Shown here in pieces: positions 8,793 through 16,762 of a DNA stretch of 64,000 nt. Under the pieces are notes generated by a model. That model searched no databases. It was given only the letters and a program-made list of their open reading frames with translations, and was not told the origin of the DNA. Made by a program: the position numbers and the translations under genes. Within the stretch, counting starts at the first letter, position 1. Every line of letters begins with the position of its first letter. The stretch is from SVQP01 sp045603085 (GTDB lineage: Bacteria; Bacillota; Clostridia; Oscillospirales; CAG-272), in contig JAZULL010000132.1 in NCBI GenBank assembly GCA_045603085.1, forward strand, positions 1 to 64,000, written 5' to 3'.

Positions 8793-9849
8793 TTTGTTTG
8801 GTATAAGAATAACATTGTGTATAGTAGAAGGTCAGATTGTTGGTCTGGTCAACGCAAATCTCCCTTAAGGGTGCGCCGAGTCTGCGCGGATTGATCATGT
8901 TATAAAACAGCACCTGCCCGCCCGATCTCAGCGCGCGGGTAATGCCTTGGGTCATATCCTGCATAGCGTCCGCGGGCATGTACTCGAAGATATCCGAAAG
9001 ATACATAAAATCATACTGCGCCGCGTGCCCGATCTCGTCCGAAAAATCCGCCTTTTTGATTTTAATCTTGTCAAGATTCTGCTTGATCTTTTGATAATTC
9101 TCGGGCTGCAGATACAGCGGCAGGACCTCAAAGCGATTATAAAGAACGTACTGCAGATAGGGGTTTTCTCTGTTAAGATTGTGCGCCACGCATGCCTCAA
9201 AGCGTTCCCTTAGCACATCGGCAAGACCTTTTTGGTTATACTTGAAGTATTCCTTGTCGCGTCCCAGCCGCTTCATCACCGCCTCGGAGAAAAACACCTT
9301 GAACATAAGGCGAAAACGGCGGTTGCAGAAGCGATCCCGATAAAAGGCTCGCTGATCTTCAAGCGTGGGCGCGTGCATAAATACGTCCACGGTTTTCCTG
9401 CCATGCACCAAGGGCAAGGCCTTGGTGGCAAACACCTTGAAATAATATTCAAACCGCCCGCAGTGCGCAAGGCCGACTTGCTCAATCAGATATCTGTGGG
9501 CATCAAAATATGCGCGCGTGTGGGCATCCAGATGCGGGCGAAGCTGATCGTAAAGTGCGCCGCTGTCCCCTGCCTCAAGGCCGAGCAGGACAAGAAACTG
9601 CTCGCGGGAAAGGTGCCTGATGCCGCAAAGCTTGAGCCTGCACAGCGCGATCTGGGTGTCGTTGTTATCAATGGCAACGATCTCGTCGGGGTCAAGCAGC
9701 AGCATCGCAAGGCTGTTATCCAGCGCAGAGGCGATGGACAGGATGCGGGAAGGATGCCCCTTGATCTGCGAGAGCATAAAGGCGGTATCCTCATGGCAGT
9801 TGCTATAATGTATGTACTGCTTCTCTTTGTAATACTTCTTGATTTTCAA
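8785..9849 (-). CDS. BtaA/DUF3419-like SAM:aminocarboxypropyl transferase
   Basis: A 354-residue protein with DUF3419 features. The SAM site ILSIASALDNSLAMLL is followed by DEIVAIDNNDTQIALCRLKL; next come LEDQRAFYRDRFCNRRFRLMF and LGRDKEYFKYNQKG; then NPYLQYVLYNRF and LPLYLQ; the last block is YLSDIFEYM before a Rossmann end. In Rhodobacter and algae BtaA moves the 3-amino-3-carboxypropyl group of SAM to diacylglycerol, the first step of betaine-lipid synthesis. No BtaB-like N-methyltransferase is adjacent, so a betaine lipid is not certain. The neighbours suggest a different acceptor, perhaps a lipid or prenyl alcohol. Its start region overlaps the PEP-transferase gene by 47 bases. Confidence 0.8.
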   Translation of the reverse strand: MKIKKYYKEKQYIHYSNCHEDTAFMLSQIKGHPSRILSIASALDNSLAMLLLDPDEIVAIDNNDTQIALCRLKLCGIRHLSREQFLVLLGLEAGDSGALYDQLRPHLDAHTRAYFDAHRYLIEQVGLAHCGRFEYYFKVFATKALPLVHGRKTVDVFMHAPTLEDQRAFYRDRFCNRRFRLMFKVFFSEAVMKRLGRDKEYFKYNQKGLADVLRERFEACVAHNLNRENPYLQYVLYNRFEVLPLYLQPENYQKIKQNLDKIKIKKADFSDEIGHAAQYDFMYLSDIFEYMPADAMQDMTQGITRALRSGGQVLFYNMINPRRLGAPLREICVDQTNNLTFYYTQCYSYTKQND

Positions 9850-12154
9850 CGGTTATTTCTCCTTTAAGTCCGTCCAGCGTGACCAATGCGCCGTCGGGAA
9901 TGCGCTCCGTAGCCCCTTGCACGCCCACCACGGCGGGTAAGCCAAGCTCTCTTGCCACCACAAAGCTGTGCGAAAGCATGCTGCCATGCTCCACGATCAG
10001 GCCACCCGCCTGCGGGAACAGCGAGATCCAGCCGGGGTCGGTGCGCTTGGTCAGTATGATATTGCCCGGAGTCAGCGTATCGGTTGCGCTGTGCAAAAGA
10101 GACACTCTGGCTCTGACAACACCGTTGCCGCTGGGAATGCCGCAAAGTCCGTCTCCGCGGCTGCCCGTCCGCACGGGCATGGCGCGCTCGCCAAAGAACA
10201 CCACGCGGTTGTAGGTGGACTTGTCGCGATCGGTCTGTTGCTGTTGCTTGCGCCGGGCAACCAGTGCGCGAAGATCCCCTTGCCCCGCAAAAACCTCCTG
10301 CTTGGTCAGATAAAAGACGTCCTCGGGGGCATCAATTCGTCCCTCGGCGCAATAATTCCGTCCGTACGCCAAGAAAATATTGCGCACCACGGAATAAATA
10401 TACGTGCGCTTGAGGCGCAACCGCTCGCGATTTTTGATATATTTGCGCGTCAGGGCCGCCAAAAGCCGCAGTCTTACGGGTACTTTAACCGCTCCGACTC
10501 GTGGTTCGACGTATCCGCTGTGCAGATTTCTGCAAAGCAGCTCGTAAAGTTGCAGGGGCTGCTCGATCATGGTCACGGTCTCCAGCTTGAGCTCGTCACG
10601 CACGCGCGCACCGAATCGCAGAATATACGTCTGTATCGCCTCGGACAGCGGCGAATTTTCATGATATTTTTCCATCAGCGCTGCGGCATCCATGCAAGTA
10701 AAGTCCGCAAGCATTTCCGGGTCGCTGCGAATGCGCTCGGTCAAGGCGACCAGCTCCGAGGCACTCCCCACGCTCTCCACGTCACCGCCGTTGGAGATAT
10801 AGCAATTGAGCTGTTCGGCCGATATTCCCATGCGCCCTGCCCTGTCCTTGAGCATGCCGAACAGGATCATGACCGCGCAATCATTGACAATGGGAACGGT
10901 GAACTCCTTGACGATATCGTTTTCAATGGTCTTGAAGGTTCTGTAAAGCTCCTCGTTTGTGCCCGAAAGGCTTTTGCCGTAATAGGGCTTGACGATACGC
11001 TCAAAATTCTGTTCAAACCGATCGGACAAGGCGTCGATGCGGCACAGCTTATCAAGGAACGCCACGCCTAAGCGAAGCATGTCAAAGGCGTTCATGCGCA
11101 CGCGCTTGAAATCCTTGCCGGAGCTCTTGACGCCCATCATATTTTCCATATACGACGTGGATTTTTTGAACGGGAATACCGAGGTGACGGCATACCAGCT
11201 GTTCATGTTGTAGTACACCTTGCCCTCGTATTGGTACAGCATTTCGGCAAGGTAGGGCGAGAGTGAGGAAATGATGCTCTCGCGGATCTTCCCGTAACGC
11301 AGGGTGGCGGTATACACGTCGCGGTATACGTCCTTGGCAAACGAAAAGGTCAGCGGCGAGGTAACGCCGAAATAGGATTCAATAATATTGGCATTGTCGA
11401 TCAGAAGACTGCGCCCGCGGGGACGGATATCCGCATAGGCGGCGATGGGGCGCGCCTGCAGAAAATAAACGCGATCACCCTTGACGGCAAACTCGATATC
11501 CAAAAAAGCGTCTGCCCGTGCGGCGGCCAAGGAGATCATGGAAAGGATATTTCCGAGCTGCTTTTTGCTCAGAATATCCTCGCCCTCGACCTCGGTTTTG
11601 TCTCCGTTGATCTTATAGGTGCTGCCCGAGACCGTGCCGTCCACCAGCTTATCGCCAAGTCCCCGCGTCACCGCGATCACGGTGGTGTCGGGGTTGTCGG
11701 TCACGGGGTCAATGGTAAAGGCCACGCCTGCAAAATCGGCGTCTGCCATTTCCTGAATGATGACTGCAATGCCGATCTTCTCGGTATCAAGGCCATTTGC
11801 GCGTCGGTAAGCCAATGCACGCTCGGAAAACGCACTTTTTTGCACCAGCGCGACGTGCGCGGGCACGTCCTCGGCCTTGACGTTCAGATAGGTATCGTGC
11901 ATGCCCGCAAAGCTGGCATTGGCCGAATCCTCGTCGACAGCAGAGCTTCGCACGGCATACAGCACCCCCGGGCGCAACCATGCGTCCAGCTCACGTTGCA
12001 GCTCGTCCTTGGCAGCAGGGTCATGCTCTGCCCTTTCAAAATAAGAGATCGGCACCACGCGCAAGGGTGGCGTATGCGGCATTTGAAATTCCAAAAGCAC
12101 TTGCGCCTTGCCGCCAATCTGCGCAACACCCACGGGGCGGTCGATCAATATCAT
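9803..12154 (-). CDS. PEP-synthase/rifampin-phosphotransferase-like enzyme
   Basis: About 783 residues. The N-terminal 270 residues match the pyruvate-phosphate-dikinase ATP-binding domain: IGGKAQVLLEF, VRSSAVDEDSANASFAGMHD, GVAFTIDPVTDNP and VYFLQARPI. The last 90 residues are the swivelling PEP-utiliser domain, with the phospho-accepting histidine in HGSMLSHSFVVARELGLPAV (about residue 729) preceded by TKRTDPGWISLFPQAGGL. The C-terminal PEP-binding barrel of true PEP synthase is absent, as in rifampin phosphotransferases, which move the ATP beta-phosphate to a hydroxyl. The central 370 residues should hold the acceptor. ATG at 12154 has GAGAGGAGAG upstream and overlaps the UbiA-like stop by four bases. 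Confidence 0.82.
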   Translation of the reverse strand: MILIDRPVGVAQIGGKAQVLLEFQMPHTPPLRVVPISYFERAEHDPAAKDELQRELDAWLRPGVLYAVRSSAVDEDSANASFAGMHDTYLNVKAEDVPAHVALVQKSAFSERALAYRRANGLDTEKIGIAVIIQEMADADFAGVAFTIDPVTDNPDTTVIAVTRGLGDKLVDGTVSGSTYKINGDKTEVEGEDILSKKQLGNILSMISLAAARADAFLDIEFAVKGDRVYFLQARPIAAYADIRPRGRSLLIDNANIIESYFGVTSPLTFSFAKDVYRDVYTATLRYGKIRESIISSLSPYLAEMLYQYEGKVYYNMNSWYAVTSVFPFKKSTSYMENMMGVKSSGKDFKRVRMNAFDMLRLGVAFLDKLCRIDALSDRFEQNFERIVKPYYGKSLSGTNEELYRTFKTIENDIVKEFTVPIVNDCAVMILFGMLKDRAGRMGISAEQLNCYISNGGDVESVGSASELVALTERIRSDPEMLADFTCMDAAALMEKYHENSPLSEAIQTYILRFGARVRDELKLETVTMIEQPLQLYELLCRNLHSGYVEPRVGAVKVPVRLRLLAALTRKYIKNRERLRLKRTYIYSVVRNIFLAYGRNYCAEGRIDAPEDVFYLTKQEVFAGQGDLRALVARRKQQQQTDRDKSTYNRVVFFGERAMPVRTGSRGDGLCGIPSGNGVVRARVSLLHSATDTLTPGNIILTKRTDPGWISLFPQAGGLIVEHGSMLSHSFVVARELGLPAVVGVQGATERIPDGALVTLDGLKGEITVENQEVLQREAVHTL

Positions 12155-12639
12155 GCCCGATCTCTCCTCTCTTTTATCAATATTAAAGCGACGTCCATGG
12201 CCGCCAGCACGACAGCCGGAACAAGCACCCATGCATTGGGCGCAAAGCTGCCGTACACCAGCGCGATCACGGTCGCGGGTAAAAACAGCGGCTTGATCAG
12301 CTTATGCCACCGCGCAGGCAGCGCAAGCTGTAAAAGGATCAGCGAGAGCGGTAAAAGCATGCCGTAAAGTGCCGCCATCAGGCTCAGCACCAAGGCAGTT
12401 GCGGCAAGCAAGCAGCACAGCACGATCAGAATCCCGCGCGAAAGCGGGGCTTTGCCCAGCTCCTTATCCTTGTCATAATCGCAGATATCATCGCAAACGC
12501 GCATCAGATATGCAAGCGCAAGCACGACGCCAAGCCCTGCACCGAAATACGGCGCAGAGCTGCCAAAAAGGGCGTATATGATGCTGTACAGCACCGCCGT
12601 CAGCACCGGCGGCATGCCGTAACGCTTGATCAGAAGCAC
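12151..12639 (-). CDS. Half-size UbiA-like membrane prenyltransferase homologue
   Basis: Only 162 residues with about five hydrophobic helices. The stretch YLMRVCDDICDYDKDKELG followed by KAPLSRGI is the UbiA first aspartate motif (D-D-x-x-D-x-x-K-D and the following P-x-S-x-G). UbiA enzymes are normally about 280-300 residues with nine helices and two aspartate motifs; the second motif and the later helices are missing here. No frameshift is visible, so it seems to be a naturally short form. It starts with GTG at 12639, immediately after the stop of the PP-loop gene; an ATG 24 bases further in is an alternative. The acceptor might be lipid-linked. Function as a true prenyltransferase is doubtful. 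Confidence 0.55.
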   Translation of the reverse strand: MLLIKRYGMPPVLTAVLYSIIYALFGSSAPYFGAGLGVVLALAYLMRVCDDICDYDKDKELGKAPLSRGILIVLCCLLAATALVLSLMAALYGMLLPLSLILLQLALPARWHKLIKPLFLPATVIALVYGSFAPNAWVLVPAVVLAAMDVALILIKERRDRA

Positions 12640-12640
12640 G

Positions 12641-13711
12641 TTACCACCATCTTTTCGAATAAAGTTTTGCTTTGCAAATCAGCGCAGAGTAAGAGAGCCC
12701 CGCATATTCGCAAAAGGCGCGAAGCTCCTGCTCTGCTAAGTCCTTATCGATCTGCTCCCGCATTTTCTCGCAGGCTGCGGGCTTGTCCAGCACGCCCTGA
12801 TTGATCATGACCGAATATTCGGGCATCAGATGCGAGCGGCGTGCGGTCAGATTTTTGAGATACAGCGCACCGTGATGAATGGTGCAATCAAAATGCTCCT
12901 CCTCGGATTCCACTCTCCAGGAGGTGTTTTTTTCCAGAAAGTCGATCATATCACGCGAATTGTACGGGTGATACAGAAAATATGCCAGAAAATCGCGATA
13001 GCCGCTTATGCGTGTATCGGCAAGCAGGGTCTCTTTGATCTCGCTTGACAGACGCTTGTCCACCAAAAGATCGATCTTGGCAATAATGTCCGCGTACATG
13101 GCGTCAAGGTCAACCTCACCCGACGCAAGACCTGCATCGATAAAGGGGCGGAACACGTCGTCACGGCTGTCCGAAAGTCCTCTGAGCATCTGGTAAGGCG
13201 AGCGGCCGTGAATGCCCACGCGCGCATTGACGCGGGAGGCATAGTTGATCATGACCGCATAGCCGAGGAAGGAGCAGGCGATGCAGGGTGAGAGATAATG
13301 CGAGGTGATGTATCTGTATGTTTTTCGCAACAGCTCCATGTCGCACTCCACGTACTCATGCTCCACACCGATCTCGGCGACCAATCGGTCGATCTTTTGC
13401 CGCGCCTCTGCGGACATAAAGCCGTTATCCAGCGTATAGGCCTTGACGTGCAGGCCGTATTCCTTGACCAGCTTATAGAGCACGTATGTGGAGTCCTTGC
13501 CGCCCGAAAATCCCAGCGCGACGTCATAGTCGTATTCCCCCGGTCTTTGCAGCTTTTGCAAAAACAGCTGCTCCAGAGCGTCATAATCGGTCAGGCGATC
13601 CTTATATTTGTCATAGCAGGTGCAATGCGAGCACAGCCCCGCGGTATCAAAGCGGATGCCCTTGACCGTTTTGTCGTTGACACAGCGCACGCAGGTCTGA
13701 TTATTTCTCAT
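12641..13711 (-). CDS. PP-loop ATPase resembling N-acetyl-sugar amidotransferase (WbpG/PseA-like)
   Basis: 356 residues. The N-terminal zinc knuckle CVRCVNDKTVKGIRFDTAGL followed by CSHC, then the PP-loop GFSGGKDSTYVLY near residue 64, YTLDNGF and the conserved SPCIACSFLGY, all match the family that installs an amidine on N-acetyl sugars such as pseudaminic and legionaminic acid precursors. Those enzymes need a HisH-type glutaminase and a HisF-type partner, and none is visible here. The amino donor, or even the reaction, may therefore differ (for example a thiolation or ligation). The ATG at 13711 overlaps the upstream HAD-GNAT stop region by 11 bases, so I reject the longer form starting within that gene. 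Confidence 0.8.
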   Translation of the reverse strand: MRNNQTCVRCVNDKTVKGIRFDTAGLCSHCTCYDKYKDRLTDYDALEQLFLQKLQRPGEYDYDVALGFSGGKDSTYVLYKLVKEYGLHVKAYTLDNGFMSAEARQKIDRLVAEIGVEHEYVECDMELLRKTYRYITSHYLSPCIACSFLGYAVMINYASRVNARVGIHGRSPYQMLRGLSDSRDDVFRPFIDAGLASGEVDLDAMYADIIAKIDLLVDKRLSSEIKETLLADTRISGYRDFLAYFLYHPYNSRDMIDFLEKNTSWRVESEEEHFDCTIHHGALYLKNLTARRSHLMPEYSVMINQGVLDKPAACEKMREQIDKDLAEQELRAFCEYAGLSYSALICKAKLYSKRWW

Positions 13712-15164
13712 AGCCGTACCCCAACAGCGCGTAGCGCTTTTGCTTGACCGTATGATCCTTGAAAATGGCGTAGAGCGATTTTGTGCGGTCGTTCTGGAAG
13801 TGATACAGCACCTCGCCATGTCCTCTTTCCTGCATCATGCGGTAGGAATGGTCAATGACGGTAAAGATCAACCGACGGCTTCGGTAATCCGAGCGGATCG
13901 CGGTGGTCTTGCATACGTAAAAGCGGTTTTCGGGATCGGGATAGCAGAAATTGAATGCGATGGGGGTGTCCCCGTCGTAGATGACAAGCAGATCGGGTGT
14001 GACGGCCTGCAGACCCTGCATATAGATCTCCATAAAGTCGGCACGGCTGATGGGCTCGTAAAAATCCGCCTTGGCAAAGGCCTCGAATGCGACCTCGCAG
14101 ACGTCGGGCAGATATGCATAGGCGTCGGCGCCGCAGGCCTTGACAATACGATATTGCGCAGGCAGCCTTACCTTACGCGCCATGTCCCAGATCTTATGAT
14201 TGACCGTGCCCAGCGTTGAGGTATAATACTGCTTGGGCACAAGTCCGTTTTGTAACAGCACCTCCAGAACGGCGGGGTCGCTGATGCAATCGGGATAAAG
14301 CCGCCAATCAAAGCTGTCAACGGCCAATCTGTAGGAATAAAAGGTATTGCCGTTGATCGGCCCCAGCAACGGCTTTCCCCGGGCGCCTGCCAGCATTTGC
14401 TTGACGGTGGCATCAAAGCCCTGTGCATCGGCATATTGCAAATAGCCAAAATAGGCAGTTCCGTCGGAGTTGTGCATCAGCGTGACCTGATTCTCTCCCT
14501 CTGAAAAGGTGCGCCACGGCTTGCCCGCCAGCACTCTCTCCTTGGTCTGCAATGCATCAAGCACCGAGAGCAGGTCAAGCGGCTTTTGAATGCGGTAGGA
14601 ATAGGCGGGGCTGTCTGTATAGCCGTATGCGGCATGGCAGAATTCCACGGCATAAGGATCGGGAATGGAAAGATAGTCGTCGTGGCTGTCTCCCACAAAC
14701 AAGATCTTCCCCTCACTCTCTTGCACAAGGCGCGCCAGCCGCTCGGATTTCTCCCCCATTTCAATGGTGTAAATATCCTTGAAGCAGCCCTCGGTGCCCG
14801 AGATCTGCACAAAGGCCTCGGCATAACCCCCGGGACAATTTGAGACGATATATAAATCATAGTCCCGACTCAGCGTGCGGATGAGCTCGGCAGCACCCTC
14901 GTAACAGCAATCATCGGGGTGGGCGCGCAGATATTCGATGGAATACGCCACCGCATCGTGCGCCAGTGACTGCATATCGGTGACCGTGGGAAAGAGCGCC
15001 GGCAACAGCTTGTCCAGCTTGACACCGAGAAACGCCGTGACGTCCCCATCACTTGCAGTTGGCGCAACCGAATATTTTTCGCACAGCTTGGCGTAGGTGT
15101 ATAAGTAGGATTTGGCAGTCTGCCACAGCGTACCGTCCAAATCAAAGGCAACGGTTTTGATCAT
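13701..15164 (-). CDS. HAD phosphatase - GNAT-like fusion protein
   Basis: 487 residues with two halves. Residues 1-200 are a HAD hydrolase: AFDLDGTLWQTA (nucleophile aspartate), YIVSNCPG (motif II), a lysine in the MGEKSERL region and ILFVGDSHDDYLS (acidic motif IV). Residues 290-487 show a GNAT-type acyltransferase fold pattern, with VIYDGDTPIAFNFCYPD and FYVCKTTAIRSDYRSRRL, then YHFQNDRTKSLYAIFKDH. FkbH-like and acetyl-loading proteins also pair HAD and GNAT domains, in FkbH to attach glycerate to a carrier, so this may dephosphorylate and transfer a small unit. No carrier protein is visible near. It lies ten bases from the PH-like gene. Confidence 0.72.
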   Translation of the reverse strand: MIKTVAFDLDGTLWQTAKSYLYTYAKLCEKYSVAPTASDGDVTAFLGVKLDKLLPALFPTVTDMQSLAHDAVAYSIEYLRAHPDDCCYEGAAELIRTLSRDYDLYIVSNCPGGYAEAFVQISGTEGCFKDIYTIEMGEKSERLARLVQESEGKILFVGDSHDDYLSIPDPYAVEFCHAAYGYTDSPAYSYRIQKPLDLLSVLDALQTKERVLAGKPWRTFSEGENQVTLMHNSDGTAYFGYLQYADAQGFDATVKQMLAGARGKPLLGPINGNTFYSYRLAVDSFDWRLYPDCISDPAVLEVLLQNGLVPKQYYTSTLGTVNHKIWDMARKVRLPAQYRIVKACGADAYAYLPDVCEVAFEAFAKADFYEPISRADFMEIYMQGLQAVTPDLLVIYDGDTPIAFNFCYPDPENRFYVCKTTAIRSDYRSRRLIFTVIDHSYRMMQERGHGEVLYHFQNDRTKSLYAIFKDHTVKQKRYALLGYGYEK

Positions 15165-15174
15165 TGATATCCTC

Positions 15175-15717
15175 TTAGTTTTTTACACAGATTTGCAGTA
15201 CAGACATATCCACGTAGTCATAGATACTGTTGCGGAAGTGCGCAAAATCCCTGATGCCCCACAGCACGTGCTCCACAGGGGCGTAGATCTGATCGGTATA
15301 GTAATCGTTATAATCGCGCAAAAACTCCACGTCCGCATGTCCCTTGATGACCACGTGCCCCGTGTTGAACAGCTTTTCCAAGGCGTTCTGGTGCAGCTCG
15401 ACGGCGTCGATGCGATTGACGGTCAGGCGGGTACGGATGCGCTTGCGATTTTTACTTGAATGTCTGTAGCGCAGGAAAAAGCTTTGTTCATAGACAAAGA
15501 TCCCCTGCTCCATGCGAAGCGAGTGGGGGTAGTGACTGAACAGCATGCCCACAACAGAGACAGCAAGAATGATGCCTACCATCACCGGCGCCGGCGCGGC
15601 TTCGGGGTTGGTGATCGCCACGATCAGCACGATCACGAAAATGACCGCCGATGCACAGGGATACCACCACGCCCGCTTATCCTGAATGCCCCAGAGCGGA
15701 TTTAATTTGATTTCCAT
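15175..15717 (-). CDS. Small membrane protein with PH-like (YdbT/bPH2-type) domain
   Basis: 180 residues: two hydrophobic helices near residues 20-36 (ASAVIFVIVLIVAIT) and 45-62 (MVGIILAVSVVGMLF), then a soluble beta-rich domain from about residue 67. A predicted bacterial PH-like domain is suggested by MEQGIFVYEQSFFLRYR followed by TVNRIDAVELHQNALEKLF and VVIKGHADVEFL, the last resembling the way bPH2 proteins read boundaries with helices. The start overlaps the threonine-aldolase stop by one base. Function unknown; it could anchor the pathway at the membrane. Confidence 0.6.
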   Translation of the reverse strand: MEIKLNPLWGIQDKRAWWYPCASAVIFVIVLIVAITNPEAAPAPVMVGIILAVSVVGMLFSHYPHSLRMEQGIFVYEQSFFLRYRHSSKNRKRIRTRLTVNRIDAVELHQNALEKLFNTGHVVIKGHADVEFLRDYNDYYTDQIYAPVEHVLWGIRDFAHFRNSIYDYVDMSVLQICVKN

Positions 15718-16742
15718 TACAGTACCTCGGCAAGCGCGTCAAGATCGGCTTGTGTCGTTCCCCAGCCGGTGGCAAGACGGATGACGGTATGCTCGGGGTC
15801 TGGCTTTTCCCATTCGGAAAAACGGACGTGCTTTGCCAGCTCCTCGCATTTTTGATTGTCAATGATAAAGAACTGCTGATTGGTGGGCGAATCCATGTAG
15901 GTCTTATATCCCCTTTCCAGACACATCTGCAAAAGCTTCTCTGCCATATCGATAGCGTTCTTACTGATCTCAAAATACAGATCATCGGTAAACAGCGCGT
16001 CAAACTGCGCGCCAATCAGACGCCCCTTGGCAAGCAGAGCGCCGTTTTGCTTGATAAACGTAAAGAACCGCTTAGGGGTATTGCCGTGCGTGAACACCAC
16101 AGCCTCGCCGCAAAGTGCACCCACCTTGGTGCCGCCTATGTAAAACACGTCGCAAAGATCGCAAAGGTCTCCCAACGTCACGTCTGTGCCGTGTGCGACA
16201 AGCCCGTAGCCAAGGCGCGCGCCGTCCAGAAACAGCGGAATGTTATACTTGCGGCAGACCTCGGACAGCGCACTCAGCTCATCCTTGGTATACAGCGTGC
16301 CGTATTCGGTGGGATGTGAGACGTACAGCATACCCGGGAATACCATGTGGGTGTAGCTTGCATCGTTGTAAAAGCTCTTGATCAGCGCCTCGACCTCGTC
16401 GGCCTGCACCTTGCCCGCGTGTCCCGGAACGGTCAGCACCTTGTGCCCCGACGCCTCGATCGCGCCTGCCTCATGGGCGGCCACGTGCCCCGTGGTGGCG
16501 GCGATCACACCCTCGGTGGGATGCAGCATGGAATCAATGACGATGCGGTTGGTTTGTGTGCCGCCCGCCAGAAAGTAGACGTCCAGCCCTTCTCTGCCGC
16601 AAGCGGCCTTGATTTTGCGCTTGGCAGATGCGGTATACTCATCCTCGCCGTATCCCGGCTGAGGTGTCATGTTGGTCTCAATCAGCTTTTGCAGCACCGC
16701 GGGGTGCGCGCCGATATTATAATCGCATTCAAAGGATAACAT
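15717..16742 (-). CDS. Low-specificity L-threonine aldolase/beta-eliminating lyase (PLP)
   Basis: A 341-residue fold-type I PLP enzyme of the GLY1/LtaE type. Visible are the YNIGAHPAVLQ start, GGTQTNRIVIDSML near residue 60, FLDGARLGYGLVAHG, which binds the cofactor ring, and the PLP-lysine motif FYIGGTKVGALCGEAVVF. It splits threonine or allo-threonine into glycine and acetaldehyde, or works in reverse to form a beta-hydroxy amino acid. The gene is second in the long operon, 20 bases after the TPR-like gene and overlapping the PH-like gene by one base. Its context with a SAM aminocarboxypropyl transferase invites a link to unusual amino acids, which is inference. Confidence 0.87.
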   Translation of the reverse strand: MLSFECDYNIGAHPAVLQKLIETNMTPQPGYGEDEYTASAKRKIKAACGREGLDVYFLAGGTQTNRIVIDSMLHPTEGVIAATTGHVAAHEAGAIEASGHKVLTVPGHAGKVQADEVEALIKSFYNDASYTHMVFPGMLYVSHPTEYGTLYTKDELSALSEVCRKYNIPLFLDGARLGYGLVAHGTDVTLGDLCDLCDVFYIGGTKVGALCGEAVVFTHGNTPKRFFTFIKQNGALLAKGRLIGAQFDALFTDDLYFEISKNAIDMAEKLLQMCLERGYKTYMDSPTNQQFFIIDNQKCEELAKHVRFSEWEKPDPEHTVIRLATGWGTTQADLDALAEVL

Positions 16743-16762
16743 GGGAATACCTCGTTTTTTTG

